Under the pieces are notes generated by a model. It saw nothing but the letters and a program-made list of their open reading frames with translations. It was not told the origin of the DNA and made no database searches. A stretch of 64,000 nucleotides of DNA from Sthenelais limicola (lineage: Eukaryota > Annelida > Polychaeta > Phyllodocida > Sigalionidae): positions 16,489,708-16,553,707 of the forward strand of contig OW804094.1 of NCBI GenBank assembly GCA_942159475.1, written 5' to 3'. Each line of letters begins with the position of its first letter. Position 1 is the stretch's first letter. Of this stretch, positions 31,568-41,469 are shown one piece after another. The position numbers and the translations under genes are program-made.

Positions 31568-31830
31568 AGTGTACATGCTGGGATAAACTCATTTCTAAAT
31601 TGATAGACAGAAATTGAGCAACATGTTCATAAAAAATAAGTATGCTCTAATCGATATTGTCTCTCATACAACACAACTGAAAAGATAAAGAATTCATTTC
31701 AGAAATGAACAAAGAATGTTCAAAAAATATAATAAAATTGATCACTTGTATACGCTGGGTACGGAGTGTTTATATTAGTGTTTGACTGATATACAAGCCC
31801 CATTATACCATGCAAATTACAATCCGAGAT
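31568..31830. other. Unannotated sequence
   Basis: Nothing recognised. Confidence 0.35.
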
Positions 31831-31834
31831 GGTG

Positions 31835-31858
31835 GGCACGCAAATCCCCTATGGGATC
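31835..31858 (-). mobile_element. Possible MITE-C terminal fragment
   Basis: ACGCAAATCCCCTATGGGAT resembles the right terminus of MITE-C. Too short to be certain. Confidence 0.35.
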
Positions 31859-31869
31859 TCCAACTACAT

Positions 31870-32111
31870 GGGCCAGATCTTCAGAAAATGCACAATTCGC
31901 CTTCACCAATCCTCTCAAATAACCAAAATTCAAGACAAAAATAAGCTTCAAAATGCAGTTTAACATAACAGAACTGAGACTATAAATCAATGCGATACCA
32001 AACATACTCAGATATATCCGGTATTCATAATGTTTTTTCAGCCTAATTTAGCAGAATGTTCTAAATGTGTAGATCTGCCAATTGTACGTTTATGTTCTGA
32101 AAATCTGACCC
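31870..32111 (-). mobile_element. MITE-A copy 31 (subfamily a)
   Basis: Left end GGGCCAGATCTTCAGAAA, right end GTTCTGAAAATCTGACCC with a short insertion before it. Flanks ACAT and AACT. Confidence 0.88.
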
Positions 32112-32119
32112 AACTATCT

Positions 32120-32432
32120 ATACAAAGGCATTGGCTTCTCCCAGTGCTGTTTTCCTCTTTAAGAGAGCCCAATAAGGGTGTTGCACCCACCAACCACTAT
32201 TTCTGAGTGTATTCTGTATTGTATTCATTCAATAAAACTGTCTGGTCATGTTGAACTGTATTTTGAACCTGATTTTCGTCTTAAATATGGGTTAATTGAG
32301 AAAATTAGTGAAGGCCAATTGACATTTTCTGAAGACTTGACCCTATACAAAGGCCTGGACTTCTCCCAGGGCTGTTTCCCCCTCTTTAAGAGAGCCCAAT
32401 AAGAGTGTTGAACCCACCAACCACTTCTGTGA
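32120..32432. repeat. Duplication flanking a truncated MITE-A
   Basis: TATACAAAGGC, CTTCTCCCAG, TTTAAGAGAGCCCAATAAG and CCCACCAACCACT occur at 32119-32200 and 32344-32430. The second unit is preceded by a truncated MITE end, so the duplicated segment included MITE sequence. Confidence 0.85.
32202..32343 (+). mobile_element. MITE-A copy 32 (subfamily c), left-truncated
   Basis: Begins inside the element at TCTGAGTGTATTCTGTATTG and ends GAAGACTTGACCC. Confidence 0.85.
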
Positions 32433-32633
32433 CCTTTAAATGAAGGTCAGTAAGTCACGACCTCTAACGCTTTAATATGTCACTATTGACTCTAGCCCTG
32501 CCACCTAGCGACCAATCAGTTAATTAATCAACCGTCACTTCCACTCTCTCACCAGCGTTCCTTAAAATGGAACGCTCTGTAGACGCCCATGAGCTACCAG
32601 CGTTCTTTTCACAGGGCATTCACTTCTCTTCCT

Positions 32634-32868
32634 GGGTGATTTTTTTTAAAATGCTCAATTCGCATTCAGAAACCTTCCCAAATCACCCGAATTTAATACA
32701 AAAATGAGACTCAAAACACAATTCAACATAACCAAACGGGTTCTTTGACTCAACCCGATGCCGAATATACTCAGATATATCTAGTATTTAGCATTTTTCA
32801 GTAGAATTTAGCAGAATTTACTAAATGTGTAGAGCTGCCAATTGTACATTTGCTGACGAGGACTTCCC
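32634..32868 (-). mobile_element. MITE-A copy 33 (subfamily d)
   Basis: Left end GGGTGATTTTTTTTAAAATG is degraded. CGCATTCAGAAACCTTCCC, TTTGACTCAACCCGATGCCG and a decayed right end follow. Confidence 0.85.
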
Positions 32869-32885
32869 CTGACATCCCACTACCC

Positions 32886-33100
32886 CCATCAAATCACCAG
32901 AAAATGTACAATTCGTCCTCATGAATCTTTCTCAAATAACCCACAAAGGTAAGGTTTAACATAGTAAAATAGATGTATCAAACCAACACAAAACCAAATA
33001 TACTCAGATATACGCAGTATTAATCATTTTTCAGTCTAATTTAGCAGAATTAACTAAATGTATAGAGCTGCCAATTGTACATTTTCTGAAGATCTGACCG
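32886..33100 (-). mobile_element. MITE-A copy 34 (subfamily h), left end eroded
   Basis: AAATCACCAGAAAATGTAC, then ATCAAACCAACACAAAACC. Right end GAAGATCTGACC. Part of the left interior is deleted. Confidence 0.85.
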
Positions 33101-33315
33101 ACCACCGGCCATCCTTTCTTCCACTATTTCCCTCTTAGGCCGGGCTGGAATTTAAATCTCAATCTCACTCTTGATGCAGAGTTAGTGGACAGTGTCCAAG
33201 CTCCATCTCTCTCCATCTTCACAAAGTCTCTACCCACCTCATGTTAATTCTTACCTACGCTTTGCCGAGCTTAGGGGGGTTGGGTTGAGAGTGGAGGGGT
33301 GGAGGGTTAACATAT

Positions 33316-33550
33316 GGGTCAGATTTTCAGAAAATGTACAATTGGCAGCTCTACACATTCAGCAAATTCTGCTAAATTTGGCTGAAAAATGATGAATACC
33401 GGCTATATCTGAGTATATTTAGTATTGCATTGATTTAAAGTATCAGTTCTGATATGTAAAACTGCATTTTGAAGCTGATTTTTGTCTTAATTGTGGGTTA
33501 TTTGAGAGGATTGATGAAGGTCGATTGTACATTTTCTGAAAATCTGACCC
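33316..33550 (+). mobile_element. MITE-A copy 35 (subfamily a), TSD ATAT
   Basis: Near-consensus at both ends and ATAT on both sides. Confidence 0.95.
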
Positions 33551-33556
33551 ATATAG

Positions 33557-33590
33557 GTGTGTGTGTGTGGGGGGGGGGGGGGGGGAGGGT
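33557..33590. repeat. (GT)n plus poly-G tract
   Basis: TGTGTGTGTGTG followed by an unbroken run of about 18 G. Confidence 0.85.
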
Positions 33591-33713
33591 ATTATTTGAG
33601 GCCATTAAAGACCTTTTTTGATATAATCTGAAGAAATAATTGTTTTTTCACTGCTCTCAAAGCTTCCGCAGGGGAAGATCATAAAAGACAGAGGGCTTGG
33701 AACTTATATTTAA

Positions 33714-33901
33714 AAGGTAGTCTCCACTGGCTGTGGTAAGCTCTTGCGATGGTTTGTGCTGGTTCTGTTGGTGGAGAGGAACAATGAGGTCCTGCCTACA
33801 TGTTTCACTGGCCATGTAGGCAGAACCCCACCACTTCTCACTATAACAAGACCATCGCAAGGCTTACCGCAGAGCTTATCGCAACCAGTGGAGACCACCT
33901 T
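33714..33901. mobile_element. MITE-E copy 3, TSD TAA
   Basis: Left end AAGGTAGTCTCCACTGGCTG, right end CCAGTGGAGACCACCTT, TAA at 33711-33713 and 33902-33904. Confidence 0.88.
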
Positions 33902-33904
33902 TAA

Positions 33905-34540
33905 AGCTCAACAATTACAATTAGACGGCCAGACATCTTGCTTCAAAGGTGCATTCTCAGTTGATGTCCGTCAAAAAATAAATGTGTCAATTTAGTGGTC
34001 TATTCATTCCAGGCCCATCCAAAGGTCACTCGGATATTAAAGGATTCTGACCTGTTTCTCTTGGTGTAAAATGTCATCATCTACCAAAATAATTATTTAG
34101 AGAACCCGCCGAAATCTGACTTTTATCAGTCTGACTCTCTGATCTTCTTAAACTTTGGGAATCCTTTTGGAACTGAAAATATAAGGATAACACTGGCTAG
34201 ATAAGTATATATAAAGAAGCCAACTAATTGCACTATTAATCCCATTTGATCCAGATTGCCACTGTAGATCAGCAAAACACAAAATCATGCGTCACCTCCT
34301 TCCTTGTTGCCTCCTTCCTCATCACTATTGTAAATATATTGCAAATATATTACGAATGGGGAGAAAAACCCTCAAATATATTGCAAACATATTACGATTG
34401 GGGAGAAAAACCCTCAAAAGCCAAAACATTTGTAAGCATGTAAGAATTACCCCACACTATATATTTTTAATCTACTGCAAGGCTACACAGCCCCCACAGA
34501 AAGTGAAAACAATGTACAAGATTGGATTATGTGCTTTGTT
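33905..34540. other. Unannotated stretch with small tandem
   Basis: ATATATTGCAAATATATTACGA/ATATTGCAAACATATTACGA style units (about 34330-34415) repeat once with GGGGAGAAAAACCCTCAAA, period about 49. Otherwise unique. Confidence 0.55.
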
Positions 34541-34544
34541 TTAT

Positions 34545-34703
34545 TGTTATTTGATTTGTTGACATTGTTTAAAAACGTATCTGTTATATGATAAACATAT
34601 GCTATCTTAATAAGTAGAGGGTCCTTTCGGAAGAACTGTCTCATGAAAATTGACTGAGACAGGAGACCCATTCTCCATGCAGGCCATGAGTTTGTAATAT
34701 GGA
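34545..34703 (+). repeat. Repeat M copy 2, interrupted by repeat D
   Basis: ATCTGTTATATGATAAACAT, TAATAAGTAGAGGGTCC and GGAAGAACTGTCTCATG match 18010-18160. The copy ends in TTGTAATATGGA, where repeat D is inserted, and resumes at 35347 as AAATAAAACGTTT. Confidence 0.85.
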
Positions 34704-35334
34704 GTGAGTGAGTGTGGTTGCTTTACACCCTTATCAACACATTGAACGTTATATCAAGGGTGGGAGAGCTAAGAGTACATATATAGCAAATATAGAAGTG
34801 AGTGAGTGACATTGGTTGCTTTACACCCTTATCAACTCATTTAATAAGGTTAAATCAAGGGCGGAAGAGCTAAGAATACATATAGCAAATATAAAAGTGA
34901 CTGAGTGAGTGAGATTGGTTGCTTTACACCCTTATAAACACATTGAAGGTTATGTCAAGGGCGGGAGAGCTAAGAGTACATATAGCAAATATAGAAGTAA
35001 GTGAGTGAGTGAGATTGGTTGCTTTACGCCCTTATCAACACATTTAAAATGGTTATATCAAGGGCGGGAGAGCTGAGAGGGAGGCAGTTTATGATCATAC
35101 CCAGGAAATAGAGGTATATAGAGAAGTAGGGAAAGAGAGACAGAGAAAAGAGACAGAAAGGCACTTCATGGTCATACCCAGGAAATAGAGATAGAGAAGA
35201 AGGGAAAGAGACACAGAGAAAAAGAGACAGACAGACACTTTATGGTCATACCCAGGAAATAGAGATAGAGAAGAAGGGAGAGACAGACAGAGAAAAAGAG
35301 ACAGAAAGACCCATCATGGTTATACCCAGGACCA
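34704..35334 (+). mobile_element. Repeat D copy 4, expanded, 12-bp TSD
   Basis: Four tandem modules of about 108 bases start TTGGTTGCTTTACACCC. After them comes one full D unit, then three repeats of the CATACCCAGGAAATAGAG... GA-rich 3' module. The whole block is bounded by the identical 12-mer TTGTAATATGGA at 34692-34703 and 35335-35346. A TSD of this length indicates insertion by target-primed reverse transcription, as for SINEs. The tandem modules either came in with it or expanded later. Confidence 0.82.
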
Positions 35335-35365
35335 TTGTAATATGGAAAATAAAACGTTTAAATAA

Positions 35366-35722
35366 AGAGTTTATAAAGAAAAGGAACCCTAGTCTCCCCC
35401 ACTGCCTGGAGGAAAGGCCAGGAAGGCAGGAGACCAGGTTTTAGTGACTGGGCAAGGGGCAGTAAAGTGTGCCAGGAGCTGAGTGGACGCAATGACTGAT
35501 GGACCAGTGTCCAGTACGGACTCTGGTAAGAGGAGCGGGCTGACCACTCTACACGATTTATGGTCAGTCTTGTAGTGACCATCCTGTCCACTCCCTGACC
35601 ACTACATCTTTTACACCAGTCTGTAGCGGTTGGGGTGTGGAGAGGGGGTATGGGGGCAAACGAATTTCTAAGGTACAAACTGGGTAGTTATATTTATTTA
35701 GGTTTTTTCTGGCATGTCAAAA
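35366..35722. other. Unannotated sequence
   Basis: No repeat recognised. A minus-strand 106-codon frame (35358-35678) shows no known motif. Confidence 0.35.
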
Positions 35723-35726
35723 ACCT

Positions 35727-36207
35727 GGGTCAGAATTTCAGAAAATGTACAATTCGCCTTCAGCAATCCTCCCAAATAACCCACATTTAAGACAAAGATA
35801 AGGTTCAAAATACAGTTTAACATAGCAGAACAGATATATATTAAACCAACACAGAACCGAATATACTCAGATATACTCGGTATTTATCATTTTCAGCCTA
35901 ATTTATCAGAAAATACTAAATGTATTTTTTTTTAAACAATTTTATTGGCAGATATTCACAACAGTGATACGTCTCATCTCCAAGTGAAAAAGACATTTAA
36001 CTATCAATACAAAAAACATTATCCATTTAAGCAATTAAATGCAAGTATGTTACTCCTTCAAGCGTCCGATCTTATATGACATTTCATCAATATTACAACA
36101 ACTTCTCAATCAGTTATAGCTACGTACATATATTATTATTAATTTTTTTGTATTTTTTGCCTCGAAAAATAGAGCTGTCAATTGTATATTTTCTGACGAT
36201 TTGACCC
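35727..36207 (-). mobile_element. MITE-A copy 36 (subfamily h) split by a later insertion, TSD ACCT
   Basis: Left end GGGTCAGAATTTCAGAAA, interior TTAAACCAACACAGAACCG, right end GACGATTTGACCC. ACCT flanks both outer ends exactly. The element is interrupted at TAAATGTA / TAGAGCTG by the next feature. Confidence 0.93.
35925..36169 (-). mobile_element. Insertion with minus-strand poly-A tail inside MITE-A copy 36
   Basis: About 245 bases replace nothing in the host element. On the minus strand it ends AATAAAATTGTTTAAAAAAA, a polyadenylation signal followed within ten bases by an A run. This suggests a retroposed transcript or SINE/LINE end. No TSD longer than two or three bases is visible and no coding sequence is recognised. 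Confidence 0.6.
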
Positions 36208-36344
36208 ACCTACTATGTAGAGGCATTAGTCCTGTTCTGTAACTGTTTCATAATTCAAAATATGGCAAAGCGTGAAAATAATCACACCAGCTGGTTCTGC
36301 GTATTTTCTGATTATCCTGTTAAATGTCTGACCAATAAAAATAT

Positions 36345-36578
36345 GGGTCAGATTTTCAGAAAATGTACAATTGGCAGCTGTACACATTTAGTAAATTAAG
36401 CTAAATTATGCTGCAATTCGGTCCATACTAGGTCAATTCGAGTATATTCGGCATTGCATTGATTATAGCAATCTGTTTGGTTAGGTTAAAGTGTATTTGG
36501 ACTTTATTCTCGTCTGAAATTTGGGTTATTTCAGAGGATTGGTGAAGATGAATTGTATATTTTCTGAAAATCTGACCC
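36345..36578 (+). mobile_element. MITE-A copy 37 (subfamily b), TSD ATAT
   Basis: Intact ends and ATAT on both sides. Interior TATAGCAATCTGTTTGGTTA. Confidence 0.94.
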
Positions 36579-36660
36579 ATATATATATTTTTAGGGTAGA
36601 GAGGTGAATCTTTGTCTATTTATTTACTGGGATACTAGCACAAGAGGAATCATTTTCAAT

Positions 36661-37019
36661 AGGGGATTTGCATAGCCGCCATTTTGAATCTTGATTCGCA
36701 TGGAATTATGGGACTAAGGGTACAGTGTAAAATCTATAGAAAACATGCCATGTTCAGCATGGACTATTTAGCAATGCTCTAATGTCAATATCCATGCGTT
36801 ATACATTCATATCCATGCGTTATACGTTTACATAATACAAGCCTCCATCTTTCCCATCATGCATTTGGTCTTCATAAATGATTTATACAAGCTATGAAAT
36901 TGGTGAAAACATTCTTGCAATTTTCGATGCGTTGCCAAATATTTGTATGTCAGATTTCATCAGAATCCGTCCCAGCATGCACTGTGACAGACATGCGCAG
37001 TGGCACATGCAACTCCCCT
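36661..37019 (+). mobile_element. MITE-C copy 2, near-complete, TSD AT
   Basis: Left AGGGGATTTGCATAGCCGCC, right ACATGCAACTCCCCT, AT on both sides. Interior blocks TTCGCATGGAATTATGGGAC, AAACATGCCATGTTCAGCAT, TCTTTCCCATCATGCATTTG and CAGCATGCACTGTGACAGAC define the family. Non-coding. Confidence 0.92.
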
Positions 37020-37021
37020 AT

Positions 37022-37060
37022 TTCTCCCTTCTTTGTCTTCAGGGTAATTTTAGTTAGATA
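37022..37060 (+). promoter_or_regulatory. Splice-acceptor-like tract
   Basis: TTCTCCCTTCTTTGTCTTCAG followed by GGTAATTT. A strong pyrimidine tract and AG, with a poor donor after it. No exon follows convincingly; recorded as a signal only. Confidence 0.2.
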
Positions 37061-37337
37061 TAATAGCTTGCCTATTATTGATTCGATTGCGTTAACCCTG
37101 GAATCTCAGGACATGGAATGCTATGATTGTTGTAGTCATACTAAAAAAAGCCTCCTTAAATGTCTTTTTAAATGATTGTCCGTTTAGGCAGAGAAGAATA
37201 TAAGAGATGTTTACAGAGGAAGATGGCAGGAGAAAAAAGAGAAGAAAGATGGAAAGAAAGAGGAGAGATGCTGCTGAGAGAGACTGGGGGGATATATAAT
37301 TGAGATAGATTGGGAGAGGAATTAGGGAGAGAGTAAT

Positions 37338-37458
37338 GGCCCATTCACATTACCACGACCAGTCGGCCGCCGATCCTTGCCGGTTGTAATACTTTAACGT
37401 TGTGTATTTTGTCGTGCGACAGCCGTACACCAATCGGCCGTTGTAATGTGAATGGGCC
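37338..37458. mobile_element. Hairpin MITE with GGCCCATTCACATTAC ends
   Basis: Perfect 16-bp terminal inverted repeats GGCCCATTCACATTAC / GTAATGTGAATGGGCC around a GC-richer 90-base interior that itself contains CGGCCG words. It is embedded in GA-rich DNA, so any TSD is unreadable. Superfamily not assigned. Confidence 0.82.
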
Positions 37459-37497
37459 TTGAGGGAGAGAGAGAGAGGGGGTGAGGAAGAAAAAGAT

Positions 37498-37711
37498 AGG
37501 TCAGGTCACCAGAAAATGTACAATTGGCAGCTCTACAGATTGTATGAAATTCTGCTAAATTAGGCTAAAAAGATTATAAATACCAGATATATCTGAGTAT
37601 ATTTGGTATCAAGTTGATTGAATTGTATTTTGAGTCTCATTTTTGTATTAAATTCGAGTTATTTGTGAGGGTTTTTAAATGTGAATTGTACATTTTCCGG
37701 AAATTTGACCC
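37498..37711 (+). mobile_element. MITE-A copy 38 (subfamily d), internal deletion
   Basis: Left end AGGTCAGGTCACCAGAAA. ATCAAGTTGATTGAATTG shows loss of the GGATGTGTTTGG block. Right end GGAAATTTGACCC. Confidence 0.88.
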
Positions 37712-37786
37712 AGTCTAGAGGGAGAGACCCCTCATCAGAAACGTGCCCGCCTCCCCAGTTCCAGCCAAAAGCCCACCAACCTACAT

Positions 37787-38021
37787 GGGTCAGATTTTCA
37801 GAAAATGTACAATTGGCAGCTGTACACATTTAATAAATTCTGCTAAATTAGGCTACAATTTGGTCAATACTAGGTAAATTCGAGTATATTTGGCATTGCA
37901 TTGATTCTAGCAATCTGTTTGGTTAGATTAAACAGTATTTTGAACTTTATTTTCGTCTGAAATTTGGGTTATTTGTGAGGATTGGCGAAGTTGAATTGTA
38001 CACTTTCTGAAGATCTGACCC
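37787..38021 (+). mobile_element. MITE-A copy 39 (subfamily b), TSD ACAT
   Basis: Intact ends and exact ACAT flanks. Confidence 0.94.
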
Positions 38022-38313
38022 ACATAAGCCTCTAGCCATAGCCTCAGTAGTGACCGCCACTACTGCCCAGTACTAGTAACAGTAGTAATGATATCCTCAG
38101 TTTTACGACATAGTCTCGTGATGAACACATTTTACGACATGCTACTACTGGGGTATGACTGGAGTGTAAGCATAAGGCTGAAATATCACCGTCATAAAGA
38201 TGGCGCACCTTCAAATTTCACCTCCCTTTTAGCCTTTATGGGTTATCTACAGACACGGCGTTCAAATTCCCTTTATTTGTGTCAAATCTTGCTAGATCTA
38301 GGTTTCTTGCTAT
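38022..38313. other. Unannotated sequence
   Basis: Nothing recognised. A 109-codon frame (38088-38417) crosses into MITE-B and is not a gene. Confidence 0.35.
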
Positions 38314-38690
38314 ATGTGATGTGTTTTCACAAAATTGGTCGCAAGTCGCTAAAATTTGATTTTGAGATAGCATTATATTTGAAAAGATGTCAAGCAAATT
38401 CCAATGGTGGTAAATAGTAGGATACGAAATAAGTATTTCTAGATTTTAAGTTTGGTATTTTTATTTTTGAAATTCTGGGTGGACATTTATCAGTAAAGTA
38501 ACTAAATATATTCCATATGAAGAGCTTGAAATACAGGAATATATTTAATATATTGTCCTGAAATTTGGTAGATAGAATGCCCATGCCTACAACGCTAACC
38601 CCTGCATTAATCAGAACATTTCAATACAGAGATCTTGTAAAATACAAGAAACACTTAGAAAAATAACATTTTTGCGACTTGTGACTCACT
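38314..38690 (-). mobile_element. MITE-B, near-complete copy, right end lost
   Basis: Left end ATGTGATGTGTTTTCACAAA, interior ATTTTAAGTTTGGTATTTTT and GAGCTTGAAATACAGG. Stops at GACTTGTGACTCACTT against a CT-rich tract. Confidence 0.85.
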
Positions 38691-38870
38691 TGATCACTCT
38701 CCCTCTCTCTGTCTCCTTCTCCTGTCTCTCTTTTCCCTCTTTCTCTCTTCCCTCTTCTCTCTCCTCCATTATCCCCCTCTCCCTCTTATCCTCTCTCTCT
38801 CTCCTAATTCTCTCTCTCCCTATTTCTTCTCTTCTTTTTCTTTCTCTTCTCTATGTATTACCACCATTAC
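38691..38870. repeat. (CT)n-rich low-complexity tract
   Basis: About 180 pyrimidine-rich bases between two MITE-B segments. It was probably an insertion or expansion inside one MITE-B copy. Confidence 0.8.
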
Positions 38871-38924
38871 CTGTCTGTCGATTATACACAAATTTACATT
38901 TCATGTAGCACAACGGTACATACC

Positions 38925-39027
38925 CCAAAGATGAGAATATTCGTACAAAGACATCTTATGAATAAAACACTTTGAAAAATATCATTTTTGCGACTTGCGA
39001 CTCATTTTCATGTAAGACTTCACAAAT
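38925..39027 (-). mobile_element. MITE-B right-end fragment
   Basis: AAACACTTTGAAAAATATCA, TTTTGCGACTTGCGACTC and ATTTTCATGTAAGACTTCAC form the right third of the family. Confidence 0.78.
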
Positions 39028-39287
39028 GTACAACTATGTATGACAGCCCTGAGCATCTACCTATGCCACTCCAAGCCTATAGGTCAACAAAGATGGCTAC
39101 AACACCTTTTCCTTTAAGTAAGTTGGAAGCCATGTATGGGCCCTACTTGAGTGCCTCGTCACGAAAACCGATAGTGGTGCACTAAGAGCGCCGATCGCGT
39201 GATTCTACGAGAAAATTCTGGAAATAGTCCTTCAATTCCTAATTCTTGAAAACCCTGAGAAAGCTAAAGGATTACAAAAAAATCTAT
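39028..39287. other. Unannotated sequence
   Basis: Nothing recognised. Confidence 0.35.
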
Positions 39288-39320
39288 GGGTCAGACTTTT
39301 TAGGAATGTACAATTGCTGG
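39288..39320 (+). mobile_element. MITE-A fragment 40 (terminal repeat only)
   Basis: GGGTCAGACTTTTTAGGAAT and GTACAATTG match the terminus. The rest is absent. Confidence 0.5.
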
Positions 39321-39896
39321 ATTTCTGTTCTTTAATCTTTAAACTGGTCGCTGTATGTTCAAGAATAGAAATACCATTATGGTTTTGCTACCATCTGGAG
39401 GATAACACATTGGGCTGTCTGAAAATGTATATTTTTGCATGATTTTCCTTAGTACCAATTACCCAAAATAGCTTAAAAGGCTTGTTTTCAGTAAAACACA
39501 CCAACATTTTTCCAATTTTAGGCATATACGTTGGCCATATCAAGCATTCTTTTCCAGCAGTGTAAGAACTGCCCATCCTCCCCCCCACCCATCCACACAC
39601 ACACCCAGTAGTAGCCACACCAGCGAAGCCATCGCCTGGTAATATAACATTATAAGCAGGCATGAAACGCTTACAGACGTCACTTACATAAAACATGAGG
39701 CTACACATAGCTGTGTTGCCGGCCACGGTGACTCCATTATCCCTGCGTCTCCATCCACCAGAACATTTATTCCTGCTCTGCGTCTGTCACATTTGACAGC
39801 TGGTGGATGGCATCTATCAACGCCCTCCTGTGGTGGGCTTTCTACCATGGCTGGGACCTCCTACTCCTTGTCTCACCCCAGCCCACTCACTTTTAC
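39321..39896. other. Unannotated stretch
   Basis: Open frame 39388-39726 (-) shows no recognised motif. A (CCA/CAC)-rich patch lies near 39580-39606. Nothing assigned. Confidence 0.35.
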
Positions 39897-40069
39897 ACTC
39901 GATTGTAAGATATCATGATTGTGGTCCTACCAGGCGGAGATCAGGGGATAATGGAATGTAGGGCGGTATAGTCTGTCTGAAAAGTAGTTGACACGGGGTT
40001 TATTCAAGCCTTTAAGATAAGGAAAGTAAGATACAATGGTGAAATCGTCAGAAAGTGTACAGTTCATAC
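39897..40069 (+). repeat. Duplicated locus unit 1 (holds an empty MITE-A site)
   Basis: CTCGATTGTAAGATATCATG, GTCCTACCAGGCGGAGATCA, GATAATGGAATGTAGGGCGG and TATAGTCTGTC also occur in unit 2 (40070-40470). In unit 1 the ATAT at 39910-39913 is uninterrupted. It ends at 40069 within a 30-base piece of MITE-A terminal repeat (GGTGAAATCGTCAGAAAGTG), which marks the duplication breakpoint. Confidence 0.9.
40036..40069 (-). mobile_element. MITE-A fragment 41 created by duplication
   Basis: TGGTGAAATCGTCAGAAAGT is the duplicated first 30 bases of the copy at 40441, cut at the duplication breakpoint rather than by transposition. Confidence 0.75.
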
Positions 40070-40084
40070 TCGATTGTAAGATAA

Positions 40085-40313
40085 GGCTCAGATTTTCAGA
40101 AAATGTACAATTGGCAGCTGTACACATTTAGTAAATTCTGCTAAATTAGGCTGCAATTTGGTCAATACTATGTAAATCCGAGTATATTCGGCTTTGCATT
40201 GATTCTAGCAATCTGTTTGGTTAGGTTGAACTGTATTTTGAACTTTATTTTCGTCTGAAATTTGGGTTATTTGAGAAGATTGGTGAATTGTACATTTTTC
40301 GAAAATCTGACTC
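40085..40313 (+). mobile_element. MITE-A copy 42 (subfamily b) with empty-site paralogue
   Basis: Left end GGCTCAGATTTTCAGAAA, right end GAAAATCTGACTC. Flanks ATAA (one mutation) and ATAT. The sister unit has a single ATAT here, so this copy entered after the duplication. Confidence 0.95.
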
Positions 40314-40370
40314 ATATCATGATTGTGGTCCTACCAGGCGGAGATCAGGGGATAATGGAATGTAGGGCGG

Positions 40371-40826
40371 TATAGTCTGTCCCAAAAGTAGTTGAGACAG
40401 GTTTTCTTTGTGCCTTTAATATGAAAAAAGAATGATACAAGGGTGAGATCGTCAGAAAATGTACAATTTAGAATGATTACCGAAAGAGGCCAGTTTAAAA
40501 GTAGCCACACAATGCTCAGATCATATTATCTTCTCGCCAAGATGTAGGTCGTCCCACTCCTTTCAAATAACCCAAATTTAAGTGAAAAATGACGTTCAGT
40601 AAAGGGAGATATTCTTAATCAACACAATGCCAAAGATACTCTGATATACCCATTATTTTTTCATTTTTCTCTCTAACTTAACAGAAGTTATCAAATTTGT
40701 AGAGCTGCCGATTGTGCATTTTCTGAAAGGGTGACCCATGATACAAATAGATGTCAAACGTCCCCCACGTTTCCCCTTCTTAAAGAAACAAGGAATCCTG
40801 TGTCAACTACTTTTTGGACAGACTAT
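40371..40826. mobile_element. Tc1/mariner-like MITE hosting a MITE-A
   Basis: Terminal inverted repeats: TATAGTCTGTCCCAAAAGTA, then GTTGAGACAGG at the left; CCTGTGTCAACTACTTTTTG, then GACAGACTATA at the right. TA dinucleotides at both edges and the AAAAGTAGTTGA-type terminus resemble Tc1/mariner elements. It has no transposase frame. MITE-A copy 43 fills much of the interior. Its left end is also present in unit 1 at 39967. Confidence 0.78.
40441..40737 (-). mobile_element. MITE-A copy 43 (subfamily e) with 5' insertion, 9-bp flanks
   Basis: Left end GGGTGAGATCGTCAGAAA, right end GAAAGGGTGACCC. About 85 unrelated bases lie between 40470 and 40556. The flanks repeat ATGATACAA directly on both sides, longer than the 4-bp norm. 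Confidence 0.87.
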
Positions 40827-41272
40827 AGAAAAGGGGGCCAAAGGGGGTTGGAATCAGGGGCTCGGGGCTGGACTGACAAGTTAAGGGATGGACATGGACT
40901 TCAGTGATTAACAGGGTCTCCTAATTACTGGTCATGATGTAAATATTAAATAGGATAAGCTCTCTTATCACCTGATTAACTAAATAGAAATAATTTGCAA
41001 TTAGCGATGAAATGATAGTTACATTGACATGACAGATTCAACATGATTACATAAATAATCTTCCACTTTTTCACAATTATACATTTTTAAATCTCCACGA
41101 AAATGTATACATGGAGAAGGACCATTCATTTTTAGTACTTCATTGCTCAGAAATGTATATATGTTTACTGAATACATGTTTTATAATAATAATTATTAAC
41201 TGAAAAACCTTAGACATTAAGCTGAATGTGTATGTTATAAATCACCGTTAGCACCGCACCCCCTTTTCCTAA
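40827..41272. other. Unannotated AT-rich stretch
   Basis: Nothing recognised. Confidence 0.4.
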
Positions 41273-41469
41273 ATTACACATTTAGTAAATTCTGCTAAAT
41301 TAGGCTGGAAAATGATGAATACCGAGTATATCTGAGTATATTTGGTATCGCATTGATTCAAAGTATCTGTTTAGCTACGTTAAACTGCATTTTGAAGCTC
41401 ATTTCTGTCATGTGGGTTATTTGAGAGGATTGGTGAAGGTGAATTTTACATTTTCTGAAAATCTGACCG
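41273..41469 (+). mobile_element. MITE-A copy 44 (subfamily a), left-truncated
   Basis: Starts inside the element at ACACATTTAGTAAATTCTGC. Right end GAAAATCTGACC is intact. Confidence 0.88.
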
